From assembly GCF_900199725.1 (NCBI RefSeq), contig NZ_LT904900.1, positions 1 through 46,977 of the forward strand: a DNA stretch of 46,977 bases, in the 5' to 3' direction. Below the pieces are notes generated by a model. That model was not told the DNA's origin. It ran no database searches and was given only the letters and a program-made list of their open reading frames with translations. Shown piece after piece: positions 23,327-32,613 of this stretch. A program made the translations under genes and the position numbers. This DNA is from Cytobacillus massiliigabonensis. GTDB lineage: Bacteria; Bacillota; Bacilli; Bacillales; Cytobacillaceae. The number at the start of each line of letters is the position of its first letter. Position 1 is the stretch's first letter.

Positions 23327-25096
23327 ATCGCATGGGTAAACGGTAAGTGGCTGGACCGTAAGTCACGCCAGCAATTAATCGATGAACTAACGGAAGCGGT
23401 CGACTTGATGGGCGCAACTCTAGCGTCGCTCGACGACGACGAACTAGCGGAACTTGACGGCTACATGACGGAACTGGAACGCCTTCAACGCGTACATCGT
23501 GCGGAAGTCGACCTCATGTACTTCGCGTGGGAGTATTTTAGCGACGTTGCCAACGAAGGAAATAACGGTAACTGGGACGGATTCGACCTCGCAACGCCTG
23601 AAGATGCTGCGGACTTCCATAAGAACATTTGCGGCATTATCGACGACGTATCAAACGTTAGAAAGAACGGTAAGGTCGCAGTAGCGGCGCCAAGATCGCA
23701 TGGAAAGAGTACGTATCTGTCGCGTGCAACTCCACTTCGCGAAGTTATTTTTCGCAAGCGCAAATACATCATGGTTCTTTCGGAGACGCCGACGGTTGCT
23801 ACGGCTAACATTGATTGGATTGGCGGGCAACTCAAAACTAACGCAAAACTACGCGCAGACTTCGGGCCTTTACTGAATCCGAAAGGGAACGACAAGGATA
23901 ACTCGACGGAATTTATCGCATACGAGGAAACCAATGGAATCAAACGCGACTTAACTCTCGTGCAAGTAGCGTCGACAGGCGGTGCGATCCGTGGACGTAA
24001 CTGGAACGGTGTGCGACCGGATTTAATTATCTGCGACGACCTTGAGGACGCAAGACCAGGCGGAAATGCTGCGACAAAAGAGCAACGCGAAAAGCTAAAG
24101 GAATGGTTCGCGAGTTCGGTACTACCGTTAGGCGACCCGAAAGGAAAGCGAACAGCCTTCATTTACATGGGGACCATCGTCCATAACGAGTCACTGTTGA
24201 ACGACGTTATAAAAAATAACTCGGAGTTCGAATCGACGCTTTACTCGGCGATTATCGAGGAACCCGAACGTATGGACTTATGGGAACAATGCCGCGCAAT
24301 CTTTAACGACGATCAACTCGAAAAGAAAGAGCGGCGGCAGAAAGCGATTGAGTTTTACGAAGCGAATCGCGACAAGATGGACCTGGGCGCCGAAGTTCTT
24401 TGGAAAGAAGCGCAGCCCATACTCCGGCTGTATTTATGGAAATGGACCTACGGCTCGAAGGCGTTCAATACCGAGTATCAAAACAAGCCACGCGACGAAG
24501 AAAATCAAATCTTCATTGTCGAGGATTTACGTAAGTATGACGAATCTGACCTACTTGACGCTAACGGTTACGAACTGCCTCTCGAATATTACGCTTACTG
24601 GGACTGGGCGCTAGGGAAATCGAATCGTTCCGACTATAACGCTATTGTAACTATCGCAAGAGATAGAAGGACGGGCGTTATTTATACAATCGATACTTGG
24701 GCGAAAAAATGTCCGTCCCACGAAGCGCTAAAGATGGCCGTAGAAATAATCAAGGATTACGGGCATAAAACTTTCGCAGTTGAGACGATTGGCGCGGGTC
24801 ACGAGTTTTATCAGCAGTTGCGCGAATTACTGGCGAAGGAACGTATTTACGGAACGAAGGTTAAGCCAATCGCGCATCATAAAGCGAATAAAGAAGAACG
24901 TATCGAGTCGCTAGAGCCGTTGTGTGAAAGCGGCTTTTTGCGGTTCAAGCGTAGCCAACGCTTATTGTTCGATCAACTAGAGCAATTTCCTCACGGAACA
25001 CATGACGACTTGCCCGACGCACTCGCCGGAGCGGTCGACCTAGCCGGAGGAACACGACGCAGGCGAACATTCTACACGAAGCCGAGCGGACTATAA
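23327..25096 (+). CDS. terL: Terminase large subunit, probable AUC start
   Basis: 589 residues from ATC 23327. AGGAGG (23311-23316) lies ten bases upstream and an in-frame TAA at 23303 limits extension; the first standard start (TTG 23405) has only a weak site and would drop 26 protein-like residues (IAWVNGKWLDRKSRQQLIDE onward). ATPase: Walker A-like APRSHGKST, Walker B DLIICDDLED. Nuclease: YWDWALGKSNRSDYNA, AVETIGAG and HDDLPDALAGA. It is the packaging motor and headful or cos nuclease. Confidence 0.9.
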   Translation: MAWVNGKWLDRKSRQQLIDELTEAVDLMGATLASLDDDELAELDGYMTELERLQRVHRAEVDLMYFAWEYFSDVANEGNNGNWDGFDLATPEDAADFHKNICGIIDDVSNVRKNGKVAVAAPRSHGKSTYLSRATPLREVIFRKRKYIMVLSETPTVATANIDWIGGQLKTNAKLRADFGPLLNPKGNDKDNSTEFIAYEETNGIKRDLTLVQVASTGGAIRGRNWNGVRPDLIICDDLEDARPGGNAATKEQREKLKEWFASSVLPLGDPKGKRTAFIYMGTIVHNESLLNDVIKNNSEFESTLYSAIIEEPERMDLWEQCRAIFNDDQLEKKERRQKAIEFYEANRDKMDLGAEVLWKEAQPILRLYLWKWTYGSKAFNTEYQNKPRDEENQIFIVEDLRKYDESDLLDANGYELPLEYYAYWDWALGKSNRSDYNAIVTIARDRRTGVIYTIDTWAKKCPSHEALKMAVEIIKDYGHKTFAVETIGAGHEFYQQLRELLAKERIYGTKVKPIAHHKANKEERIESLEPLCESGFLRFKRSQRLLFDQLEQFPHGTHDDLPDALAGAVDLAGGTRRRRTFYTKPSGL

Positions 25097-25116
25097 ACGA
25101 AAGGAGGGCGTAAGTA

Positions 25117-26649
25117 TTGAATTTATTTCAGATAGGCGAGTTTTACCCGCACCCACTACACAAAGAGCGTATCGACCGTTACCGAGCAAACAAGCGACTG
25201 TTTAAAGGCGACCATTACGGCGTGCTTGAACGAAAGGCGGCGCATCTGTCCGGACGACAGGCGAACCTTCTTTACATTACCGCAAATATCGCGGGCATTA
25301 TCTGTAAGAAATCAGCAGACTTCCTTTTCGGCGAAACGCCCGTTTATAGCGCCGGTACGTCGAGTAATGCGCCGGAACAAGCTGTAATCGAACGTTTTGT
25401 TGACGAAAATGAGCTGAACATAACAAATTATGAATCGGCGCTAGGTAACTCATATCGCGGTGATTCATTTTACAAGATTCGCTGGGGGCAACGATACGCA
25501 GGATTATTACCTGTTGAATCCGACCCGTTTCGAATATTAATCGAAGCCCAAAACGCGGAATATGTCTTTCCGGAAACATCGCCAATGGATGGCAACACGA
25601 TTATGGCGTATCACATCGCATACCCACAAGTGGTTGTAACGGAGAATCAGCAGAAGTTTTCACTAAATCCTCTCGAGTGGTTTCAAGCGGACAAATTCGG
25701 CAGTAACGAGGAATGGATTCTTAACGTCGAGTCGCACTATCCCGGCGTTATTAAGTACTCGAAGTACCGCATGAATCCGATAAGTTACGAGGCTTTTACA
25801 AACGAGGTTTCACAGTGGAAGATTTACGCGGAAATAACAGACGAGCGTCGCGAGGTATTAACAGGCGTGCCGTTTCCGTTAGTTGTACACGTCCCAAATT
25901 ACGCAACTGACGATCATTGGGAAGGTATCGACGATTTAACGGAACATACCGCGATATTCGACGAAATTAACAACCGGCTTAGTAAAATCGCGGAAATTCT
26001 CGATAAGCACAGCGACCCAGCAATGGCGGTTCCGGCGGGGACGTTAGGTGAGGATGAAAACGGACAGCCGATATTCCACGCAGGTCGCGACAAGATTTTC
26101 GAAGTCATGGACAAAAGCGAAGTCATTCCGCAATACATTACGTGGAACGGACAGCTTGATGCTGCGTTTAAGGAACTCGAAAAGCTAGTCGATTTGCTCC
26201 TAATGAACGCGGAAATTCCTGCTGTTGCGCTAGGTAAAGATAACAGCGGAACGTCCGGCGCGTCCGGCTTGTCGGTAAAATGGCGCATGAACTCGTTACT
26301 AGCGAAGATTAATAGAAAGCGGCAATATTACGACAAAGGTTTGAAACGCGTTCTACTGATTGCGCAATTATTAGAACACGCGCAAAGTGACGAAAAACTA
26401 GACTACAAGGTTACGACGCCGATTATCCGATTCAAGGACGGCTTGCCTGACGATGATTTGGAGCAATCTACTATCGCGCAGATTCAAACGGGCGGCAAGG
26501 CAACCATTTCGCAACTGTCCGCAATTATGAATCTCCACGGCTATACCGAAGAACAAGCGCGTATTGAACTCGAACGTATTCGCGAGGAAGAGAAGGCGGA
26601 AGGGTTCGTTGAGTCGACCGTATTTAACGATGAAGGTGGCGATGCTTAA
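25117..26649 (+). CDS. Portal protein (SPP1 gp6-like)
   Basis: 510 residues from TTG 25117 after AAAGGAGGGCG. RIDRYRANKRLFKGDH and the ANIAGIICKKSADFLFGE segment are typical of SPP1-type portals, with a C-terminal acidic helical region. Forms the dodecameric ring through which DNA enters the capsid. TAATG overlap with the next gene. Confidence 0.88.
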   Translation: MNLFQIGEFYPHPLHKERIDRYRANKRLFKGDHYGVLERKAAHLSGRQANLLYITANIAGIICKKSADFLFGETPVYSAGTSSNAPEQAVIERFVDENELNITNYESALGNSYRGDSFYKIRWGQRYAGLLPVESDPFRILIEAQNAEYVFPETSPMDGNTIMAYHIAYPQVVVTENQQKFSLNPLEWFQADKFGSNEEWILNVESHYPGVIKYSKYRMNPISYEAFTNEVSQWKIYAEITDERREVLTGVPFPLVVHVPNYATDDHWEGIDDLTEHTAIFDEINNRLSKIAEILDKHSDPAMAVPAGTLGEDENGQPIFHAGRDKIFEVMDKSEVIPQYITWNGQLDAAFKELEKLVDLLLMNAEIPAVALGKDNSGTSGASGLSVKWRMNSLLAKINRKRQYYDKGLKRVLLIAQLLEHAQSDEKLDYKVTTPIIRFKDGLPDDDLEQSTIAQIQTGGKATISQLSAIMNLHGYTEEQARIELERIREEEKAEGFVESTVFNDEGGDA

Positions 26650-27509
26650 TGCTGTTTCCTCCGGAGCCAAGTTACGACTATGACGTTAGAAAACTCGTAA
26701 AGTATTACGAAACTGCGGTTGAAGATATTTTGCGAGAGTTACACCGAATTGATTTAACGAATTTCCAACGAGCAAACGCAATAGCAACGCTAAAGTCAGT
26801 TGGGGAGATTCTAGCGGACCTTAACGGAAATGCAACCGAATGGGCGGGCGAAGCAATTACTAAAGCGGCGACAGATGGTATCGCCCGCACACTGATTACG
26901 TTAGGAGTCGCTGAAAACGCTCAACAGGCGCAGTCATTTCTACTATTCAATCGAATCAATCGAGAACTTGTCAAAGCGGCGACTGCAGATACGCAAGCCG
27001 ATTTACTTGCAGTTACGCAGAATGTTGATCGAAAAGTACGAGCGGCTGTCAGGTTTGCTACGGCAGCAGCATTACGCAACAATTTACCAAAGGGTGTAAA
27101 TGCGACAGCCTCAATACGTCAAGCCATTACGGCTGATTTACGTAAGAAACTAGGCGAATCAGTAGAAGTAGGCATTATTGACGCAGCAGGTAACAAGTGG
27201 AAACCGATAACGTATGTCGATATGATCGCCCGAACAAAGATGATGGAGGCGCACAAAGAGGCGACGGTTAATGAAGCGTTGTCGCGCGAAGTAATGTACG
27301 CGGTTATTAGCGCTCATGGAGCGAAGGACATGTGCCGGCTATACGAAGGGAAAGTCGTAAAACTAGACCCGAGTGCACCTGGCGATTATCCGTATTTATA
27401 CAACTTACCAAGACGCGACATATTTCATCCGAATTGTAAGCATGTATTATCGCCAATCCGACGGCTCGATAGTTTGCCGGACGACTTGCTAGAACTAAAT
27501 GGAATTTAA
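26649..27509 (+). CDS. Minor capsid protein (SPP1 gp7 / Phage_min_cap2-like)
   Basis: 286 residues. Helical N-terminal half, then ITYVDMIARTKMMEAHKEA and the C-terminal YNLPRRDIFHPNCKHVLSP with Cys and His near the end, typical of the Mu-F / SPP1 gp7 family of head morphogenesis proteins. Sits between portal and scaffold as usual. Confidence 0.82.
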   Translation: MLFPPEPSYDYDVRKLVKYYETAVEDILRELHRIDLTNFQRANAIATLKSVGEILADLNGNATEWAGEAITKAATDGIARTLITLGVAENAQQAQSFLLFNRINRELVKAATADTQADLLAVTQNVDRKVRAAVRFATAAALRNNLPKGVNATASIRQAITADLRKKLGESVEVGIIDAAGNKWKPITYVDMIARTKMMEAHKEATVNEALSREVMYAVISAHGAKDMCRLYEGKVVKLDPSAPGDYPYLYNLPRRDIFHPNCKHVLSPIRRLDSLPDDLLELNGI

Positions 27510-27561
27510 CTAAACCAACTCCAAATCGTGTCGCACACGTTAAACGCGAAGGAGGAACGTT

Positions 27562-28173
27562 ATGAAAACGAAACAATCGAAATTTTTATTGCCATTAAAC
27601 ATTCAATTATTCGCGGAAGAAGGTAGCGCTAACTCGTCCGACGGGACGTTAAACACGGGAGAACAGCAACCAAACACCGCCGGCGAAGTCTCGAAACAGC
27701 AATCGGACCATATGATTCCGAAAAGCCGTTTTGACGAGGTTAACCAACGATTTAAGGACGTCCAAGCACAGTTAGACCAAATACTCGCAGAAAAAGCAGC
27801 TGCGGAAAAGCAAGCGCAAGAAGAACAAGGCAAGTTCCAAGAACTATACGAAACTACTTCGAAAGAATTTACGCAAGTTAAGACGCAATACGAAAGCGTA
27901 GAAACACGCGCGAAAGAGTTAGAAGGCGTGATTAATAACTTAATTGAAACAAAGCTATCAACTATTCCGGAAGATTACCACGATCTGATTCCGAGCAATT
28001 TAACGCCGGAACAAAAACTCGATTGGATTAACAAAGCGGAAACGAAAGGTTTGTTCGGCAAGAAACAACAGCAGTCTATCGGAGAGGCTTCAAATCCAGC
28101 ACACGCGCAGGCGTTCGACTTAAACGCGCTATCACCAGTTCAATTAATGAAAGCAGGCTATGGTTCAAAATAA
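27562..28173 (+). CDS. Scaffolding protein (GP20 type)
   Basis: 203 residues. IPKSRFDEVNQRFKDVQAQL starts a long coiled coil, with SIGEASNPAHAQAFDLNA and a short basic C-terminus that contacts the capsid protein. Directs capsid assembly and is then removed. A hairpin with T-run overlaps its stop. The N-terminal KFLLPLNIQLFAEE motif is common in this family. Confidence 0.85.
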   Translation: MKTKQSKFLLPLNIQLFAEEGSANSSDGTLNTGEQQPNTAGEVSKQQSDHMIPKSRFDEVNQRFKDVQAQLDQILAEKAAAEKQAQEEQGKFQELYETTSKEFTQVKTQYESVETRAKELEGVINNLIETKLSTIPEDYHDLIPSNLTPEQKLDWINKAETKGLFGKKQQQSIGEASNPAHAQAFDLNALSPVQLMKAGYGSK

Positions 28174-28190
28174 CCAAGCCTTTTTATTTT
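28155..28190 (+). terminator. Intra-operon hairpin between scaffold and capsid genes
   Basis: AGGCT-AT-GGTT (28155-28165) pairs with AACC-A-AGCCT (28172-28181), followed by TTTTATTTT. Likely a partial terminator or RNA-processing point. Confidence 0.6.
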
Positions 28191-28222
28191 ACAAAAACAT
28201 TCAATTTAGGGGGAATTAACTC

Positions 28223-29131
28223 ATGGCATTAACACTAACAGAAGCGGCTAAGTTGTCGCAAAATACGTTACAACGTGGCGTAATTGAAACATTCGCAAGG
28301 ACTTCTTCTTTCCTAGAACTTTTACCGCAAATGGATATTAGCGGGAACGCATACGCATACAACCAAGAAGGAGCGTTGCCAGGTATCGGATTCCGTGATG
28401 TAAACGAAGGTTACACAGCGTCAGAGGGCGTAATCAATCCGCAATCAGAACGACTGTACATCGCAGGGGGCGACGTTGACGTTGACCGTTTTATCGTTCA
28501 AACACGTTCAAACGTAAACGATGTTCGCGCAATTCATACCGAAATGAAAGCGAAAGCTCTAGCGCTTGCTATCACGAACCAATACTTTAATGGTGATCAA
28601 GCAGTTAACGCGAAAGGATTCGACGGTTTGAAAAAGCGTCTAAGCGGAAAGCAAGTCATCGAAGCGGGCGCTGACGGTGCACAATTAACGATTACCATGC
28701 TTGACGAACTAATTGATGCTGTAGAAGGCGAGCCAGATGCCTTATTCGTATCGAAGGCTATGCGCCGTGAAATTAAGCGTGTAATTCAAAACCACAACGG
28801 TTACAGCGAAGGTCAATACGACGCGTTTGGTCGTCCGGTAATGTCTTACGGTGGAATCCAAATCCGTACGATCGAGGACGATAACACAGGCGCAGCAATC
28901 CTTGGATTTAACGAAACACAAGGAACTGCGGCTAATGCTGGCTCAATCTACGCGGTTAAGTTCGGACCGGAGCAATATGTGTCAGGTCTACAAAATGGCG
29001 GCGTAAGCGTGCGTGACCTTGGCGAACTAAACGAAAAACCAGTATTCCGTACTCGGATCGAATGGTACGCAGGTATGGCGGTATTCCATCCGAAAGCTGC
29101 GGCTCGTTTAAAGGGCGTACTAAAGGCGTAA
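28223..29131 (+). CDS. Major capsid protein
   Basis: 302 residues; HK97-fold major capsid of the Bacillota type. Indicators: placement after scaffold, EAAKLSQNTLQRGVIETFA start, ALPGIGFRDVNEGYTASEG, AITNQYFNGD, GRPVMSYGGIQI and a final WYAGMAVFHPKAAARLKG. Strong leader AGGGGG. Codon choice looks more optimised than in neighbours, as expected for the most abundant protein. Confidence 0.92.
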   Translation: MALTLTEAAKLSQNTLQRGVIETFARTSSFLELLPQMDISGNAYAYNQEGALPGIGFRDVNEGYTASEGVINPQSERLYIAGGDVDVDRFIVQTRSNVNDVRAIHTEMKAKALALAITNQYFNGDQAVNAKGFDGLKKRLSGKQVIEAGADGAQLTITMLDELIDAVEGEPDALFVSKAMRREIKRVIQNHNGYSEGQYDAFGRPVMSYGGIQIRTIEDDNTGAAILGFNETQGTAANAGSIYAVKFGPEQYVSGLQNGGVSVRDLGELNEKPVFRTRIEWYAGMAVFHPKAAARLKGVLKA

Positions 29132-29136
29132 TTAAC

Positions 29137-29160
29137 GGCGGGCTTCGGCTCGCCTTTATT
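29137..29160 (+). terminator. UUCG-loop hairpin after the capsid gene
   Basis: GGCGGGC (29137-29143), TTCG tetraloop, GCTCGCC (29148-29154, one G-U pair), then TTTATT. Probably a partial terminator that also stabilises the capsid message. Confidence 0.8.
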
Positions 29161-29179
29161 CTAAAACGGAGGGGATAGC

Positions 29180-29374
29180 GTGAAATATAAAATTCTAACT
29201 CCAAACGAGCAATATAACGGAGTTACCGAAGGAGTCGCGTTCGCAAATGGCGTAGGCCATACGGACAGTGAATCGATCAAAAATGTACTTGTAAATGACT
29301 ATGGCTATTCATGCGAGGTTGCGAAGCCAAAAACACAAACGGAGGCAAAGCCGAAAAAGGCCTCCGGAAAGTAG
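29180..29374 (+). CDS. Small head protein (64 aa)
   Basis: GTG 29180. YKILTPNEQYNGVTEGVAFA and GHTDSESIKNVLVNDYGYS resemble short proteins that often follow the capsid gene in Bacillota phages; Lys-rich tail (KPKTQTEAKPKKASGK). Head-tail joining or capsid accessory role likely. Confidence 0.7.
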   Translation: MKYKILTPNEQYNGVTEGVAFANGVGHTDSESIKNVLVNDYGYSCEVAKPKTQTEAKPKKASGK

Positions 29375-29386
29375 GAGGTGGCGCTA

Positions 29387-29770
29387 ATGGCGCTTAGTAT
29401 TTCGGACGCTGACGTTTATATTTCGGAAAATGTAATTGATACGGAAGATTGGACGGACTCGGACGTTGAGCGAAAGCAGCGGTTACTAAATGTCGCCAAT
29501 CGGACGCTTGTAAAACGGTTTAAGCAATATACGATTCCCGACAACGCCGTCTACGAATTTTCGGCGTACTTGGCTGCGGCATTTAACGATACGTACAAGT
29601 TGCAACAATACGGCGTCAAGCAATTCTCAATCAAAGGTATCGCGTTCACATTCGACGGCTCGCTTGCGAAAGACCTAAACGCACTAATCCCGCAATCAGT
29701 ATTCGACCTAGTAGGCGAGGCAAATGGCGTAGTTCTTTCAAGGCAGCGGGTCGGAAGGAGTGTACGCTAA
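29387..29770 (+). CDS. Head-tail connector (adaptor, YqbG-like)
   Basis: 127 residues from ATG 29387, eight bases after AGGAGG. Helical; SDVERKQRLLNVANRTLVKR is typical of gp6/gp15-type adaptors that bind under the portal. Called from order and pattern. Confidence 0.72.
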   Translation: MALSISDADVYISENVIDTEDWTDSDVERKQRLLNVANRTLVKRFKQYTIPDNAVYEFSAYLAAAFNDTYKLQQYGVKQFSIKGIAFTFDGSLAKDLNALIPQSVFDLVGEANGVVLSRQRVGRSVR

Positions 29771-30117
29771 TGGCGATACTACCGTTAAAACAAACCGTCA
29801 CTATTAAGCGAAAAGGTGAAACCGACCGTTGGGGCAACGTAGTCACGCCCGACATTGAATTTACGCTGAAATGCCGTGTGGATGACGGCGCAAAGCTAAC
29901 TCGACGAACTTCGCAACAGCCAGGCGCAGTCCAAACGCTGTCGGAAGAAGTCGTTAGCTCGGCGCAAATCCTTTTCGATAAGTTCGCGGACATACATTTG
30001 ACCGACGAAATTTTATATACGGACGAGTCCGGCAGCACTCGCGTTTACCTGCCAATTAACGTAAATCGTGTTCGAGGGCTGAACGGTAAAGCGGTGCTGA
30101 CGGAGGTGCTTGTATAG
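29770..30117 (+). CDS. Head closure protein (SPP1 gp16 / YqbH-like)
   Basis: 115 residues. LKQTVTIKRKGETDRWGNV and the strand-rich rest match the beta-barrel head-closure family. Overlaps its upstream neighbour (TAATG). Would plug and open the portal channel. Confidence 0.78.
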   Translation: MAILPLKQTVTIKRKGETDRWGNVVTPDIEFTLKCRVDDGAKLTRRTSQQPGAVQTLSEEVVSSAQILFDKFADIHLTDEILYTDESGSTRVYLPINVNRVRGLNGKAVLTEVLV

Positions 30118-30540
30118 ATGGCGGGCAATTTTAAAATTGACTTCGACTTGACGCGGTTAGTTCGAGCGATTGAGCGAACGCCTGACGCTGCGGCTCGCGG
30201 TGCGACTATCGGCATGCGTGACGTAAAGGACGATTGGATGCGGGAGTCTCGCGACGTGGCTCCGTTAGACACCGGAAACCTACGTCGGCAAATTAGCGGA
30301 AAAGTAGAAGGTGCGGGACTTAATACCGTCGTAGAGATTGAAGCCAATGCGATGACTAGCCGTAACTTCAATTACGCGTACTACATTCACGAAGGCGGTA
30401 TGGCGGCGGACGGCAAATCATTAAGGCATCCAGGCACGGTCGAAAAGTTTCTCGACGAGCCGGCGGAGCAAAACGAAGCACGTTGGAAAGCGATGGTCGA
30501 GCGCGAAATAGAAGAACATTTACGGCGAGAGGGGTGGTAG
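30118..30540 (+). CDS. HK97 gp10-like tail completion protein
   Basis: 140 residues. ESRDVAPLDTGNLRRQISG is the gp10-family signature, and YAYYIHEGG follows. Joins tail to head. Placed as in xkd-like clusters. Confidence 0.85.
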   Translation: MAGNFKIDFDLTRLVRAIERTPDAAARGATIGMRDVKDDWMRESRDVAPLDTGNLRRQISGKVEGAGLNTVVEIEANAMTSRNFNYAYYIHEGGMAADGKSLRHPGTVEKFLDEPAEQNEARWKAMVEREIEEHLRREGW

Positions 30541-30541
30541 T

Positions 30542-31024
30542 TTGGCGTCAGTTATTAACGAAATCGAATCGCTTGCGGAATTTATCGAGCCATTATTCGC
30601 AGGCGCATCCGTGCATTATCAGCAAATTCCGGTCGAGCCGAAGGTTAACTCGTTGATTTTGCGATATTTATCAAGTAACAACGCAACTGAAACGAATTAC
30701 CACTACCGTATTGATCGCGAATATCAAATTGTATACTTCGCGCAAAACGAGTTTGCTTGCCTGCAAAAGTTCGAACAGCTTGAACGAAAATTGAACGATG
30801 TTTTAGTAATACCGTTAAAAAACTCCGACCGTTATTTGCGATTGGAGTTTTTTTCATTCTCGCAGCCGTTTAAGACGGAGAGCGGGACGGTAACTGCGAT
30901 ACTTGGAATCCTGCGGGTTAGCCTACGTGAGCCACGTACGCAGAATCCGTACAACAAGATAGGCCAAGTGCATGCCGAAATTCGTTCGGAAATTGGCGTC
31001 ACAGTAACAAAAACAAATTGTTAA
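30542..31024 (+). CDS. Tail terminator-like protein (YqbJ-like)
   Basis: 160 residues from TTG 30542. Alpha/beta composition; position between gp10-like and sheath genes fits the neck/tail terminator. No strong single motif, so the call rests on gene order. Confidence 0.62.
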   Translation: MASVINEIESLAEFIEPLFAGASVHYQQIPVEPKVNSLILRYLSSNNATETNYHYRIDREYQIVYFAQNEFACLQKFEQLERKLNDVLVIPLKNSDRYLRLEFFSFSQPFKTESGTVTAILGILRVSLREPRTQNPYNKIGQVHAEIRSEIGVTVTKTNC

Positions 31025-31038
31025 CAGGAGTGATATAC

Positions 31039-32115
31039 ATGGCGAATGGAGGTCAGTGGGACCCAACCAGTCTCCCGATTCGACCGGGATTATACATTAA
31101 TTTTGTCGAAGCGGCACTCGCACAAATTACGGGCGGTGCGCGAGGTGTCGTAGCAATTCCGTTGTTTGAATACGGAACAGCGCCGGCAGGAAAATTTACG
31201 ACAATTGAAACGGAAAAGCAAGCGACCGACTTGCTAGGCACGTCGCACAATGACGCGGTTCTACGCGCGCTGGCGGGAGGCGCCAAAGAGGTGCTAGTCT
31301 ACACAGTTCCCGAAATATCGGCCGGTTATACTGCGGAACAGCAATTCATTGATTTGCGAGACGCTTTCGAAGCACGTCCTTTTAATATCTTCGTCTACCC
31401 TGGCGAAATTAGTCCGACGGAACAAGACGCAACGTTAGCGTGGTGTCAACGCAACCGCGAAGAGGGCAAGCACTTCATGGTTGTATTTGGTGGAACGGCT
31501 GTGGAAGATCAAGACCCTACGGTCGGCAACGCGCGCTCAATCCGATTAGCGGACCTTTACGCTGTCAACTTGATTACCGGCGTTGTTTTAGCGGACGGTA
31601 GCGAATTGACATCGGCAGAGTATTCGACGTATATCGCGGGTCTAATCGCAGGCACGCCGATTAACAAGTCGATTACCTACACAGACCTTCCGGTCGCTGA
31701 CGTGACTAAGCGTCTACGTAACAGCGAAATTAACGCGGCATTAACTAGCGGGTCACTCGTCCTTGTGCATGACGGACGGAAAGTTAAAGTCGAGCAGGGT
31801 ATCGTAACGGAGTCGAACGCAAGCAAGCGCGGTAAGATTCGTATTATTCGCGCGAGACAGGCGATTTCGACCGACGTGCCAGCGACGGCTTGCGATAACT
31901 ATGTCGGAAAGATTGACAACAACGAGGATGGTCAAATGGCGTTAATTAACGCGATCAAAGCGTATCTTGAGCAACTTGAGATAAACAACGTATTAATTGC
32001 GCCGATTGTAACGCTCGACCCACAGCGACCAAGCGTAGGGGATAGCGTATTCTTGGCGATTAGCTACGTAGAAGTCGATTCAATGGAACGTATCTTCTTA
32101 ACAATTAATGTGTAA
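31039..32115 (+). CDS. Contractile tail sheath protein (XkdK-like)
   Basis: 358 residues from ATG 31039 with CAGGAGTG ribosome site. RPGLYINFVEAALAQI at the N-terminus, FNIFVYPGE, and C-terminal NVLIAPIVTLDPQRPSVGDS with VDSMERIFLTINV are typical of PBSX-type sheath proteins. It shows that the phage is a myovirus. Confidence 0.92.
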   Translation: MANGGQWDPTSLPIRPGLYINFVEAALAQITGGARGVVAIPLFEYGTAPAGKFTTIETEKQATDLLGTSHNDAVLRALAGGAKEVLVYTVPEISAGYTAEQQFIDLRDAFEARPFNIFVYPGEISPTEQDATLAWCQRNREEGKHFMVVFGGTAVEDQDPTVGNARSIRLADLYAVNLITGVVLADGSELTSAEYSTYIAGLIAGTPINKSITYTDLPVADVTKRLRNSEINAALTSGSLVLVHDGRKVKVEQGIVTESNASKRGKIRIIRARQAISTDVPATACDNYVGKIDNNEDGQMALINAIKAYLEQLEINNVLIAPIVTLDPQRPSVGDSVFLAISYVEVDSMERIFLTINV

Positions 32116-32131
32116 GGATGGTGAATAACGC

Positions 32132-32554
32132 ATGTTAGACGCAAGTAAAGTACTCAACGGCTCGTTTGGTAAAATGTTTCATGATGGCGAGTGGCTCACT
32201 AACGTAACTCAAGCGGAGGCAACAATCGACATCGGAAAAGAGGAAGTTAAACGCGCTGGTACGAGATGGGTCGGACATAAGACGGTAAGTTTAACAGGCA
32301 GCGGCTCAATGACAGGCTATAAAATTACCAACGCGCTGGCCAAACGAATCGCGCAAATAATGGATGATGACCAAGGTGTATTTGTAACGGAATTAACGAT
32401 GAAACTAGACGACCCCGAAAACCATGAAGGTAAAACGTGGATTCGGCTAAAGGGTGTGCAATTCGACAGCATCCCTCTACTAAAATACGAGGTGGGTAGT
32501 ATTGTAGAGGACGAACTGCCGTTCACGATTAGTGGCGCAGAATATCTCGACTAA
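32132..32554 (+). CDS. Tail tube protein (XkdM-like)
   Basis: 140 residues. NGSFGKMFHDGEWLTNV, GKEEVKRAGTRWVGHKTVSL and GSGSMTGYKI are hallmark XkdM phrases. Forms the inner tube under the sheath. A hairpin follows its stop. Confidence 0.93.
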   Translation: MLDASKVLNGSFGKMFHDGEWLTNVTQAEATIDIGKEEVKRAGTRWVGHKTVSLTGSGSMTGYKITNALAKRIAQIMDDDQGVFVTELTMKLDDPENHEGKTWIRLKGVQFDSIPLLKYEVGSIVEDELPFTISGAEYLD

Positions 32555-32560
32555 AAAGCG

Positions 32561-32583
32561 GGCGGGTGTATGCCCGCCTTATT
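32561..32583 (+). terminator. Hairpin after the tail tube gene
   Basis: GGCGGG (32561-32566) pairs with CCCGCC (32573-32578) around a 6-base loop, followed by TTATT. Likely a partial terminator that lowers downstream expression. Confidence 0.65.
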
Positions 32584-32613
32584 AAATTACGAAAGTATGA
32601 AAGGATGACGCAA

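Noticed and set aside
23485..24162. 225-codon minus-strand ORF
   Set aside because: Antisense of the large terminase ATPase domain; no start signals or neighbours on that strand.
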